Below are positions 30,297 through 38,258 of a DNA stretch of 64,000 bases, piece by piece. Within the stretch, counting starts at the first letter, position 1. The number at the start of each line of letters is the position of its first letter. Made by a program: the position numbers and the translations under genes. The notes beneath the pieces are model-generated. The model was not told where the DNA came from. It did no database searches and saw only the letters and a program-made list of their open reading frames with translations. Source of the DNA: CAVUBL01 sp963837945 (GTDB taxonomy: Bacteria > Acidobacteriota > Thermoanaerobaculia > Multivoradales > DATKCC01); the NCBI GenBank assembly GCA_963837945.1, contig CAWIQD010000030.1:1-64000 (forward strand), given 5' to 3'.

Positions 30297-32972
30297 GCGG
30301 CGGAGGACGCCGCGCCCGAGCCGACGGGCGACCAGCGCGGCGAGGACGAGGAGCAGACAACCGGCGGCGATCCAGATCGCGGCCAGGCGCCAGGCGAGTC
30401 GGCCGGCGCCGGCCGGAACCGGCCGGGCGTCGCCGTCCCCCAGGACCACGAAGCCGGCCCAGGCGGTCGCCGGAGCGCCGGCGGCGATCCGCTCCCGGCG
30501 CGCCTCGCGCAGCGCCTCTGCGACGGTCTCGCCGCGGGCGAGATGGCTGTAGAAGCGCTCGAACAGGACTTCGGCGTCGTCGTCGCGCACCGGCCAGAGG
30601 GTCGCCACCACGGTCTGGGCGCCGGCCTGGAAGAAGGCCCGCGCGAGGCTCATCACCCCCTCGCCCCGGAGCACCTGGCCGCCGGCGCTGCGGCAGGAGC
30701 CGAGGACCACCAGGCGGCCGTCGAGCCGGAGCCGGGCGATCTCGCTCGCCCGGAGCATGCCGTCCGCCCCGCCGCTCCCCGGCGGCCCGCCCACCGCGCC
30801 GCCCGCGGCGAGGACCACGGCCGAGCGCTCCGGATGCGCCTCGTCGGTCACCGCGTGCGCGGCCAGGTGGAGGACGGCGAAGTCGGCGAGCCGCGGACCC
30901 TCGAGCGCCGCCTCGCTCGCCTCGTCCCCCTCGAGGAGCGAGCTGCCGCGGCGCAGGGCGTGCGCCACCTCCCAGCCCTCGGAGCGGGCGTGGGCGAGAG
31001 GAGCCAGGGCGAGCTTGGCGGCGGCGGGCGGGCTCGCCGGGTCGGCGAGGACCAGCGCCGCACGGAGGGTCTTCGGCGGTTTTTCGCCGCGCCAGTGCAG
31101 CCAGAGGGTGGCCGACGGGGCGCGGGAGAGCGCGAAGCGCGCGCCGAGGGGAGGCTCCGTGGCTCCCGCCCGAAGCGCGTCGAAGGGCAGGCGGTGGAGG
31201 GCGTCGTCGGGCAACAGGACGAGGCGGGTCACCGTCGGCGGAAGGTCGGCGATGGCGGGCGCCAAGAGGCGGCCGTAGAGCCGAGCCGCCAGCGCGGCCT
31301 CGGTCTCCTCCCGGCCCGGCGGTCCGGTGAACAGGCCGTCGAAGAAGGCGACCGCGTTGCGCAGCTCGCCCCGGTCCGGCAGCGGATAGACCCGGACGCC
31401 GCTCCGGGTGACGGCGAGCAGCCAGGAGCCGCCGCCGAAGTCCCCCGAGAGGTCCTCGGACGGCGCCACCTGGAAGGAGAGAAGCGCCTGGTCCGGCGCC
31501 AGGCCGCGGCGTACCGCCTTCAAGGTGGCGAAGCTCGCGCCGATCTCGGGCGGCGGGCCCTCGGGCTCGACCTTGGAGGCGCGCAGGGCGTCGGCGAGCG
31601 AGCGGGCGCGCATCCGCTCGGTGACCTCGAAGGCGCGGGCCTCGGCCCAGCCGGCCTCGACGTGGCCCTTGCTCGCCGCCCGCAGGAGGCGCCCCGAGAG
31701 CCAGAGGTAGTCGTCCGCCCAGGTCGAGAAGAGCCCGGCCTGGACGGCCGAGCCCTCGGGTTGGAGGTCACGCAGCTTCTCGATGGCGTCGAGCGCCGCC
31801 CACGAGTCCGCCGTCGCCTGGACCGGGCCCTCGAGCGTCCAGGCCATCCGCATCCGCTCCCGCTCGGCGAAGGCCTGGGAGAAGGGGTCCTCCGCCTGCC
31901 TGGCCAGGGCGACGGCGCGGTTCATCAACCGCTCGGCTTCGGCGGGGTCCGACTTCGAGCGACGCCGGGCGAGGGCGCTCAGGCAGTAGCTCTTGTCGCG
32001 GTCGCTGGGCGCCGTCTCCTGGCATTGCATCAGGTGGGGCTGGCCGGCGGAACCACGAATCAGAGCTCCGAGGATCCAGGACGCCTTGGCCTGGATTCCC
32101 GCGTTGTGCGTTCGGACCGCGGCGCTCAGCGTCCCGCGCGCCAGCCGGATCACCGCCTCCCGGCGGTCGCTATCGGGGACTTCGACGAGTCTCTCCACCG
32201 CCACCCGCGTCAGCCCGTAGCGAGCGGTCGCCTCGGCGTAGGCATCGCCGGCGCGAAGGGTCTCGGCAAGCAAGCGGCGGAAGGCGCGCCTGGCCTCGTC
32301 GAAGCGGCCCTGGTCGGAGTCGACGTTGCCCAGGATGATCAGGCAATCGCGACGGGGTCCGTAGGAGCCTTCGGCACACGGCTCGCCCTCGCCCGCGGAG
32401 TCCTCGAGAAGCCGCCTGACGCGGTCGAGGTCGTCACTTGTCTGGACCAGGTACCTGGCCAGCGCAACACGGCCCTGAGCCGCGAGATCCGGGTCGTTGG
32501 AAGCGCCCGCGATGCGATAGACGCGCTGGACCTCCCGACCCGCCTCTTCGCCGCGGCTCTGGCGAAGGAGCAGAGTCGATCGGGCGGTTCGCGCCTTCAC
32601 TTCACCCTCGAGGTCCCCCATTGCTTCAAACCGCAGAGCAGCGCGCCGATACAGCTCCTGGGCCCTGTCCGAATCCGCCCAGTGGAGACTTCCAAGGTAG
32701 AAAAGAAACCACGGTTGCTCGGGATGCTTGGCCTCGAGGCCCTCCAGGCATCGCCTTGCCGAGAGACCTTCCTCGCCGCTCAGGCGGGCACGGTTGTACA
32801 ACAGCTCGCCCTGCGTCTTGGCGTCGGTGCCTGCTCGCGCCGAGGCGGCACAGGGAAGCGCCGCCTCTCCGGGCGCTGCCGCCGCGACCGAGAGCGTGAG
32901 CAGGAGGCAACAGAGGTGCACGCTCTTCAGCCAGCTGCGGTCGTCATGGCTTGGGAGGTGGGGGCCCACCAT
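30264..32972 (-). CDS. TPR-CHAT caspase-like protease, membrane-anchored
   Basis: About 902 aa. A signal-like hydrophobic segment lies near the N terminus (VHLCCLLLTLSVAAAAPGEA), then about ten TPR-like helical repeats, then the CHAT domain. The catalytic His is in VLHLAAHAVTDEAHP (about residue 704) and the Cys in VVLGSCRSAGG (about residue 759), followed by GEGVMSLARAFFQAGA. A final transmembrane helix (LAAIWIAAGCLLLVLAALVA) suggests anchoring. CHAT proteases cleave partner proteins when TPR sensors are engaged. ATG 32972 and GTG 32921 are both possible starts. Overlaps the upstream 71-aa gene by 29 bp; downstream of an ECF sigma/anti-sigma pair. Confidence 0.85.
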   Translation of the reverse strand: MVGPHLPSHDDRSWLKSVHLCCLLLTLSVAAAAPGEAALPCAASARAGTDAKTQGELLYNRARLSGEEGLSARRCLEGLEAKHPEQPWFLFYLGSLHWADSDRAQELYRRAALRFEAMGDLEGEVKARTARSTLLLRQSRGEEAGREVQRVYRIAGASNDPDLAAQGRVALARYLVQTSDDLDRVRRLLEDSAGEGEPCAEGSYGPRRDCLIILGNVDSDQGRFDEARRAFRRLLAETLRAGDAYAEATARYGLTRVAVERLVEVPDSDRREAVIRLARGTLSAAVRTHNAGIQAKASWILGALIRGSAGQPHLMQCQETAPSDRDKSYCLSALARRRSKSDPAEAERLMNRAVALARQAEDPFSQAFAERERMRMAWTLEGPVQATADSWAALDAIEKLRDLQPEGSAVQAGLFSTWADDYLWLSGRLLRAASKGHVEAGWAEARAFEVTERMRARSLADALRASKVEPEGPPPEIGASFATLKAVRRGLAPDQALLSFQVAPSEDLSGDFGGGSWLLAVTRSGVRVYPLPDRGELRNAVAFFDGLFTGPPGREETEAALAARLYGRLLAPAIADLPPTVTRLVLLPDDALHRLPFDALRAGATEPPLGARFALSRAPSATLWLHWRGEKPPKTLRAALVLADPASPPAAAKLALAPLAHARSEGWEVAHALRRGSSLLEGDEASEAALEGPRLADFAVLHLAAHAVTDEAHPERSAVVLAAGGAVGGPPGSGGADGMLRASEIARLRLDGRLVVLGSCRSAGGQVLRGEGVMSLARAFFQAGAQTVVATLWPVRDDDAEVLFERFYSHLARGETVAEALREARRERIAAGAPATAWAGFVVLGDGDARPVPAGAGRLAWRLAAIWIAAGCLLLVLAALVARRLGRGVLRRRRDPVFHTNR

Positions 32973-33159
32973 CGTAATCGGGTGGCGTCGCACTCTCGGT
33001 GGTCACTCTTCGCGCGAAGAACCCAAGCTCCCAGCGGCTTTCCTTCGTCTTGGTTCCCGAGCCCTTCGCAGTCGAGGCCGTCGAGTCCTCGGTGCTGGTA
33101 CCCGTGTCGGTCGAGTCGTTCGTCGAGTCTTGGGGAACGCCTCTCAGGGGTTCGCTCAT
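32944..33159 (-). CDS. Small Ser/Thr/Asp-rich protein upstream of the CHAT protease
   Basis: 71 aa from ATG 33159, preceded by GGAGAGAG. The first half is low-complexity Ser/Thr/Asp (STNDSTDTGTSTEDSTAST). The second half has a basic-hydrophobic patch (SRWELGFFARRVTTES) and a GGPPPPKP tail. No known domain. It overlaps the CHAT gene start, so the two are probably made together; it could be a substrate, inhibitor or activator of the protease. That is inference. Confidence 0.6.
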   Translation of the reverse strand: MSEPLRGVPQDSTNDSTDTGTSTEDSTASTAKGSGTKTKESRWELGFFARRVTTESATPPDYDGGPPPPKP

Positions 33160-33298
33160 CGTCTCTCTCCGGGTTCGGTGTTTGGAAGTGGTCCGCCGGG
33201 CGCGAAGCATTTCGCCGCTTCGGCGGAATTCATGGGTCGCGGCGGAAACAACGAGCTCCGGCGCGCGCCTCCCTCATCCGGCCTGGGACGTGGGCCTC

Positions 33299-33994
33299 TC
33301 ATCGGATCGCCGTCACGAAGGTCGGCGAGGCCACCGTCCGGCCGTCGGGCAGGTGCGCCTCGACCCGCCAGAGCACCTTGGCGCCGGCGGCGACGCCGTC
33401 GAAAGCCTTTTCGGGGACCGTGTAGCGGGGCTCTTCCAGGTCCTCGGCCTGCTCCAGGCTGCGCAGGTCCTCGGTCGACACCGAGAGGTCGTAGGTCGAG
33501 CCGTCGGGGGCGCCCGACCAGGCGAGCTCCGCGTGGCTTCGGGACAGCGCTTCGCCCTCCGGCACCCGGGACTGGATCGCCACCTCGGCGCCCTGCCGGT
33601 AGACCGGCGGCTCGGCGCCCGGACCGGCCGGGCGGGCGGTCCACCAGAGGCCGGCGGCGACCAGGGCGAAGACCGCCGCGGCGGCCGCCGCCCACGGCGC
33701 GAAGCGGAGCGTCGGGCGGCGCGCGGCCGGCGCCACCGGCTCGGAACCGCCCTCCTCGCCCGCCGCCTCCTCATCGAGGGCGCGGGCGAGGCGCCAGGCT
33801 TCGGCGCACTCGCCGCAGGCGGCCAGGTGCTCCACCACCTCGCGCACGCCGCCAAGACCGTCCTCGCCCCGGGCCGCGCGCCAGAGCCGCTCCGGCGGCG
33901 GGCACTCCTCCGGTCGCGGGGCGTCACGGTCGGCCGCGAAGCCCCTGCGGAGCCGTTCGGTCTCCCTCTCCAGGTCCCGACTGTCAACGTTCAT
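33299..33994 (-). CDS. Anti-sigma factor-like membrane protein with zinc-finger head
   Basis: 231 aa. The N-terminal part has an HLAACGECAEAW motif (His-x3-Cys-x2-Cys) as in zinc-binding anti-sigma domains. One transmembrane helix follows (PWAAAAAAVFALVAAGLWW, about residues 99-117), then a periplasmic domain (RVPEGEALSRSHAELAWSG, WRVEAHLPDGRTV) resembling a fibronectin-like sensor. ATGA overlap with the upstream ECF gene supports a cognate pair. Confidence 0.85.
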   Translation of the reverse strand: MNVDSRDLERETERLRRGFAADRDAPRPEECPPPERLWRAARGEDGLGGVREVVEHLAACGECAEAWRLARALDEEAAGEEGGSEPVAPAARRPTLRFAPWAAAAAAVFALVAAGLWWTARPAGPGAEPPVYRQGAEVAIQSRVPEGEALSRSHAELAWSGAPDGSTYDLSVSTEDLRSLEQAEDLEEPRYTVPEKAFDGVAAGAKVLWRVEAHLPDGRTVASPTFVTAIR

Positions 33995-34527
33995 CTGCCG
34001 AACCCCTTCCGATCGAGGCAACCACGCAGGTCGTCGAGCCCGCGGTAGATCAGGTTCTCGGCCCGCTTCGCGCTCCACCCGAGGAGCTCTCCCACCTCGC
34101 GGATCCGATGACCCTGGAGGTGGAGCGTCACCGCCAGCTTCCGAGGGCGGATCAGCGCTTCGAGGCACCCGCGGATCGCGCGGCCGAGCTCGCTGTCGGA
34201 GGAGAGCCGTTCGGGATCGGCGGCGGGGGTCGGCTGGTCGTCCATGCCCGGCCCCTCGTCCAGGGGAACCTCCCGGCGCCGGCGCCGCCGTCGAATCTCG
34301 TCGACCACGGTGCTGTAGGCCGTCCTCCGCAGATAGAACGTCGAGAACTCGGGGGTTCCCTCACGCCGGCCGGCGATGTCGAGCACCTTCATCAGGGCCG
34401 CCTGCACGAGGTCGTCGGCGTCGGCGGCGAGCCAGCCGGGACAACTCTTGGCGACCGCGCGCACGAGCTGCTCGCGCAGGCGCGCGATCTCTTCTTCGGG
34501 AAGCTCGTGCAGCGGGTCTCGGGGCAC
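33991..34527 (-). CDS. ECF-type RNA polymerase sigma factor
   Basis: 178 aa, GTG start. Region 2 is readable in ADADDLVQAALMKVLDIAG and STFYLRRTAYSTVVDEIRRR. An acidic linker follows, then region 4 helix-turn-helix in LHLQGHRIREVGELLGWS (AKRAENLIYRGL). It would direct polymerase to promoters of its own cluster. Overlaps the anti-sigma gene by 4 bp. The likely targets include the downstream CHAT cluster, but no ECF -35/-10 pair could be confirmed by eye. Confidence 0.88.
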   Translation of the reverse strand: MPRDPLHELPEEEIARLREQLVRAVAKSCPGWLAADADDLVQAALMKVLDIAGRREGTPEFSTFYLRRTAYSTVVDEIRRRRRRREVPLDEGPGMDDQPTPAADPERLSSDSELGRAIRGCLEALIRPRKLAVTLHLQGHRIREVGELLGWSAKRAENLIYRGLDDLRGCLDRKGFGR

Positions 34528-34623
34528 CGGACCTGGATCTCCAGCAGAGGTCGAGCCACAGTCGAACGCGAAGGGCTGGAGACATTATGACCCGATCGGT
34601 CCTCCGCATCCGAAACCGGCACG

Positions 34624-35130
34624 CTACTCGGGCGGCCAGGCCCCCAGCAGGCGGCGGACGTCGACGAGCTGGCCCAGGTGGTAGGCGTTGTGGTCGCCGA
34701 CCAGGAGGGCCTCGCGCAGGAGGTTGGCGCCGTCGGCCCCCTCGTCGGCCCAGGCGAAGGGCGCGAAGAGGTCGTTGGCCGGGTCGGCGACCAGGGCGCG
34801 CATCGCTGCGAGGTCGCGCCGGAAGGCCTCGACGCTCGCCTCCCAGGCCGCCTCGTCCGGCGGCTCCGGAGACCGATCCCCTTGGGGCCAGTACCCGGCC
34901 GGCCACTCGGGCGAGACCCAGTCCGGGTCGCGGCTGTACTCCAGGATGTCCTTCTGGGCGAGGCGCAGGTGCTCGAGGATCTCCCACGGCGAGTGCGGGA
35001 AGCCCTCCGGCCGGCGGCCCCGGAGCTCGGGCGGCAGCCCCTCGATCGCGCGCGAGAAGTCCACGTGGGCGCTCCGCGCGTCGATCTGGTCGGCGAGCTG
35101 GCGTCGCAGCTCGCCGTCGGAGCCGCTCAC
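34624..35130 (-). CDS. DinB-family (YfiT-like) protein
   Basis: 168 aa from GTG 35130, which overlaps the stop of the AsnC-like gene (GTGA). Four-helix-bundle features with the usual metal-site histidines: HSPWEILEHLRLAQKDIL early and VGDHNAYHLGQLVDVRRLLG at the end. Members are metal-dependent thiol transferases or stress proteins; the activity here is not evident. Probable two-gene operon with the regulator upstream. Confidence 0.82.
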   Translation of the reverse strand: MSGSDGELRRQLADQIDARSAHVDFSRAIEGLPPELRGRRPEGFPHSPWEILEHLRLAQKDILEYSRDPDWVSPEWPAGYWPQGDRSPEPPDEAAWEASVEAFRRDLAAMRALVADPANDLFAPFAWADEGADGANLLREALLVGDHNAYHLGQLVDVRRLLGAWPPE

Positions 35131-35444
35131 GAGGGCCCCCGGACGGCGCCGCTCTCGGGGCCGCCGGCCTCGAGCCCGATCGAGAACATGCGCTCGAGAT
35201 CGTGGTGGGAGTAGACCCGGAAGGCGGTCAGCGTCTCCGAGTGGGTGATGCCTTCGACCTTGAGCATCCGGCTGGTCACCACCTCGGCCAGCTCCTCGGT
35301 GCCCCGGGTGCGCACCATCACCACCAGGTCGTAGCGGCCGGCGACCGAGTAGACCTCCGTGACTCCCTGGATCTCGAGGAGCGCCTGGGCGACCTCGTTG
35401 ATGCGTTCCCCCCGGACGTTCAACAGCACGACGGTCGTGACCAT
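35127..35444 (-). CDS. Lrp/AsnC-type ligand-binding (RAM) domain protein
   Basis: 105 aa from ATG 35444, preceded by GAGGAG. It has the alpha-beta RAM domain only (VVLLNVRGERINEVAQALLE, VYSVAGRYDLVVMVRT, RMLKVEGITHSETLTAF), with no helix-turn-helix. Such stand-alone domains bind amino acids or modulate full-length Lrp proteins. Coupled to the DinB gene and divergent from trmFO, 60 bp away. Confidence 0.88.
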   Translation of the reverse strand: MVTTVVLLNVRGERINEVAQALLEIQGVTEVYSVAGRYDLVVMVRTRGTEELAEVVTSRMLKVEGITHSETLTAFRVYSHHDLERMFSIGLEAGGPESGAVRGPS

Positions 35445-35492
35445 GGGTTTCTCCTCTCGTTTCGCGGCCCGCGCGGACGCGGCCCGCCTCCC

Positions 35493-35498
35493 TATAAT
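35493..35498 (+). promoter_or_regulatory. -10 element giving a probably leaderless trmFO transcript
   Basis: A perfect TATAAT ends six bases before the trmFO ATG, so transcription should start on or next to the A of ATG. No Shine-Dalgarno sequence fits between. The -35 region is GC-rich and weak. Confidence 0.6.
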
Positions 35499-35504
35499 GC
35501 CACC

Positions 35505-36884
35505 ATGCGCGACGAGCCCGTCCACGTGATCGGCGGCGGCCTGGCCGGCAGCGAGTGCGCCTGGCAGCTCGCCCGGCGCGGCGTGCCGGTGGTGCTCCAC
35601 GAGATGCGCCCGGTGCGCTCGACCCCGGCGCACAAGACGGGCGACCTCGCCGAGCTGGTCTGCTCGAACTCGCTCCGCAGCGACGACCCGGAGCACGCGG
35701 CGGGCCTCCTGAAGCGCGAGATGGAGGCGTTCGGCTCGCTGGTGATCGGGGCGGCGCGGGAGGCGGCGGTGCCGGCGGGAAGCGCGCTCGCCGTCGACCG
35801 GGACCGCTTCGCGGGCGCCGTGACCGCACGGCTAGCGGCGGCTCCCGGAGTCGAGATCCGGCGCGAAGAGGTGGCCGAGCTGCCCGCCGGCGACGTCGTC
35901 ATCGCCACCGGCCCCTTGACCTCGGACGCCCTCGCCGGCGCCCTCGGCCGCCTCCTGGGGAGCGAGTGGCTCTACTTCTACGACGCCATCGCCCCGATCG
36001 TCGACGCCGACTCGCTCGACCTCTCGCGCCTCTTCGCACAGTCGCGCTACGGCAAGGGGGGCGGCGACGACTACCTGAACGCTCCGCTCGCGCGCGACGA
36101 GTACCTGGCCTTCCACCAGGCGCTGGTCGAAGCCGAGGTGCTGCCGCTCCAAGAGTTCGAAAAGGCGCTCTTCTTCGAGGGCTGCCTGCCGGTCGAGGAG
36201 ATCGCGCGCCGGGGCGTCGACACGCTGCGCTACGGCCCGATGAAGCCGGTCGGCCTCGTCGCCCCCGACGGCCGGCGGCCCTACGCCGTGGTGCAGCTGC
36301 GCCAGGAGAACCTGGCCCGGAGCCACTACAACCTGGTGGGCTTCCAGTCCCGCCTCAAGTGGCCCGAGCAGCGGCGCGTCTTCCGGATGATCCCGGGGCT
36401 CGAGGCGGCCGAGCTGGTGCGCTACGGCCAGATCCACCGGAACACCTTCGTCAACTCGCCTACCCACCTCGACCCGCTCTATCGCCTCCGGGCCGAGCCG
36501 AGGGTGCGCCTGGCCGGGCAGCTCACCGGCGTCGAGGGCTACCTCGAGTCGGCGGCGACCGGCCTCGCGGTCGCCCTCTACCTCGCCCTCGAGCGCCGGG
36601 GCGGAGGCGCGGGCGGCCCGATCGAGCCCGTCCCGTCGACCACCGCCCTCGGCTCGCTCGCCCGCCACCTGACCGAGAGCGACCCCGAGCGCTTCCAGCC
36701 CGCCAACGTCAACTTCGGCCTGTTCGAGGACCTGCCGGGGAAGGTCAAGAAGCGGGAGCGCCGGGGCGCCTACGCCGAGCGCGCCCGCCGCGACCTGCTC
36801 GCCTGGGCGGCGCGCCAGGGCCTCGAGGCGAGCGCGGCGCCCTTCGCGGCGGCCGAGCCGGCCGCCGCCGTGGCGGCGCCGTGA
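35505..36884 (+). CDS. trmFO: Methylenetetrahydrofolate-tRNA-(uracil-5-)-methyltransferase
   Basis: Forms m5U54 in the tRNA T-loop using folate and FAD. 459 aa. The FAD-binding motif GGGLAGSE spans residues 10-17. The two functional cysteines are C53 (LVCSNSLRSD) and C227 (FFEGCLPVEE), matching C53 and C226 of the Bacillus enzyme. KTGDLAELVCSN and FRMIPGLE regions are conserved. Its stop overlaps the xerC GTG. It belongs to the topA-trmFO-xerC order, but 7 kb of accessory genes lie between it and topA. Confidence 0.96.
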   Translation: MRDEPVHVIGGGLAGSECAWQLARRGVPVVLHEMRPVRSTPAHKTGDLAELVCSNSLRSDDPEHAAGLLKREMEAFGSLVIGAAREAAVPAGSALAVDRDRFAGAVTARLAAAPGVEIRREEVAELPAGDVVIATGPLTSDALAGALGRLLGSEWLYFYDAIAPIVDADSLDLSRLFAQSRYGKGGGDDYLNAPLARDEYLAFHQALVEAEVLPLQEFEKALFFEGCLPVEEIARRGVDTLRYGPMKPVGLVAPDGRRPYAVVQLRQENLARSHYNLVGFQSRLKWPEQRRVFRMIPGLEAAELVRYGQIHRNTFVNSPTHLDPLYRLRAEPRVRLAGQLTGVEGYLESAATGLAVALYLALERRGGGAGGPIEPVPSTTALGSLARHLTESDPERFQPANVNFGLFEDLPGKVKKRERRGAYAERARRDLLAWAARQGLEASAAPFAAAEPAAAVAAP

Positions 36885-37876
36885 CCCGCGAGGGCGCCTC
36901 GAACGCCGCGCCGGCCGCGGAGACCGCGCCACCGCCCCTGGGCTCGCTGCCCGCCCTCGTCGAGCGCTACCTGCGCCACCTGGCCGAAGAGCGAAACCTC
37001 TCGGTCCACACGGTGCGCGCCTACCGCGGCGACCTCGAGCGCTTCGGCGAGTTCCTCGCCCGCGACTTCCTGGCCCGCCCGGCGGCGGAGATCCGGCCAG
37101 CCGACGTCGACCGCCTCGCGGTGCGCTCGTTCGTCGCCGCGCTCGGGCGCTCGGGCCTCGGTCGCACCAGTCAGGGCCGAGCGCTCTCGGCCGTGCGCGG
37201 GCTCTTCCGCTACGCGGTGCGCGAGGGCGTGGTCGGCGCGAGCCCTGCCCACGGCGTCAAGACGCCGAAGGCACCGAAGACTCTGCCGCGCCACCTGCGC
37301 CCCGGGGAGATCGAAAACTTGCTCGACAGCCCGGACACCGCCGAACCGCTCGGCCGGCGCGACCGGGCGATCCTCGAGCTGCTCTACGCCACGGGGCTGC
37401 GGGTGGGCGAGCTGGTGAGCCTCGGCTGGCCGGACCTCGACCTCTCCGCCCAGGTGCTCCGGGTGGTCGGCAAGGGGGGCAAGGAGCGGATGGTCCCGTT
37501 CGGCCGTCCGGCGGCCGAGGCCCTGCGCGCCTGGCTCGCCGACTGGCGCGCGGTGCGCTCCGGGGCCGACAGGGCCGACCCCGAGGACGAGCCGGTCTTC
37601 TTGAACCACCGGGGCGGCCGGCTCACGGCGCGCTCGGTGCGCCGCGTGGTCGACAAGCACGTGGCCGCGGCGGCGGTCGCCTCGGGTGTCCACCCGCATA
37701 CCCTGCGCCACACCTTCGCCACCCACCTGCTCGAGGCCGGGGCGGACCTGCGCTCGATCCAGGAGCTCCTGGGCCACAGCTCGCTCTCGACCACCCAGCG
37801 CTACACGCATCTGGACGTCGATCGATTGCTCGGCGTATACCGCCAAAGCCATCCCAAGGCCCGAAGTCGCCATTGA
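36881..37876 (+). CDS. xerC: Tyrosine recombinase XerC/XerD-type
   Basis: Resolves chromosome dimers at dif with a partner recombinase. 331 aa, GTG start overlapping trmFO by 4 bp. The N-terminal SAM-like domain spans about 20-115. The catalytic set is complete: R174 (ATGLRVGELV), K198 (VVGKGGKER), H273 and R276 (HTLRHTFATH), H299 (LLGHSSLSTT) and nucleophile Y308 (QRYTHLD). The xerC name follows the conserved context trmFO-xerC-hslVU. The gene next in that order, hslV, lies 7 kb downstream. Confidence 0.93.
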   Translation: MTREGASNAAPAAETAPPPLGSLPALVERYLRHLAEERNLSVHTVRAYRGDLERFGEFLARDFLARPAAEIRPADVDRLAVRSFVAALGRSGLGRTSQGRALSAVRGLFRYAVREGVVGASPAHGVKTPKAPKTLPRHLRPGEIENLLDSPDTAEPLGRRDRAILELLYATGLRVGELVSLGWPDLDLSAQVLRVVGKGGKERMVPFGRPAAEALRAWLADWRAVRSGADRADPEDEPVFLNHRGGRLTARSVRRVVDKHVAAAAVASGVHPHTLRHTFATHLLEAGADLRSIQELLGHSSLSTTQRYTHLDVDRLLGVYRQSHPKARSRH

Positions 37877-37904
37877 AAAGCTCGAGCTGGAAGCCGATAG
37901 GGCC

Positions 37905-38093
37905 TCAGGGCGGCTCGTGGCGCCGGAGGTACTCGCGCAGCGCATCCCGGATGAGGTCGGACTCGGGCCGAACTAGGCCCTCGGAGAGTTTCCGTAGGCC
38001 CTCCGCCATCCTCACCGGCAGGTAGGTCGTCCGCCGAACGAGGCCGCCGGCGGTCCTGGTCTCGATCTCTCGAACCGGCTTCTTCTTGGCCAT
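37905..38093 (-). CDS. Ribbon-helix-helix (CopG-like) protein
   Basis: 62 aa. The N-terminal basic strand (VRRTTYLPVRMAEGLRKLSE) and second helix (ESDLIRDALREYLRRH) match the ribbon-helix-helix pattern of CopG/Arc regulators, often antitoxins. No toxin gene adjoins. Divergent from the large secreted protein gene; a weak CGGAGC lies before the ATG. It may regulate that neighbour. Confidence 0.75.
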   Translation of the reverse strand: MAKKKPVREIETRTAGGLVRRTTYLPVRMAEGLRKLSEGLVRPESDLIRDALREYLRRHEPP

Positions 38094-38258
38094 GCTCCGA
38101 CTCTACCATCGAAGCAGCCATAGTAGAGGCACAATTGACCCGCAGAGAACATACCATGGTTGCATATCAGGGCGAGATGGATTACACTGAGTACGAAGTC
38201 GAAGGCTGGCGACAATACGCTGATCAACGGATGCACCTACGCGAGGAGACACAAGGTG

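Noticed and set aside
30150..33425. 1091-codon open frame on the plus strand
   Set aside because: It is antisense to the CHAT gene, low-complexity Arg/Gly/Ala, and has no domains; a typical GC-rich shadow.
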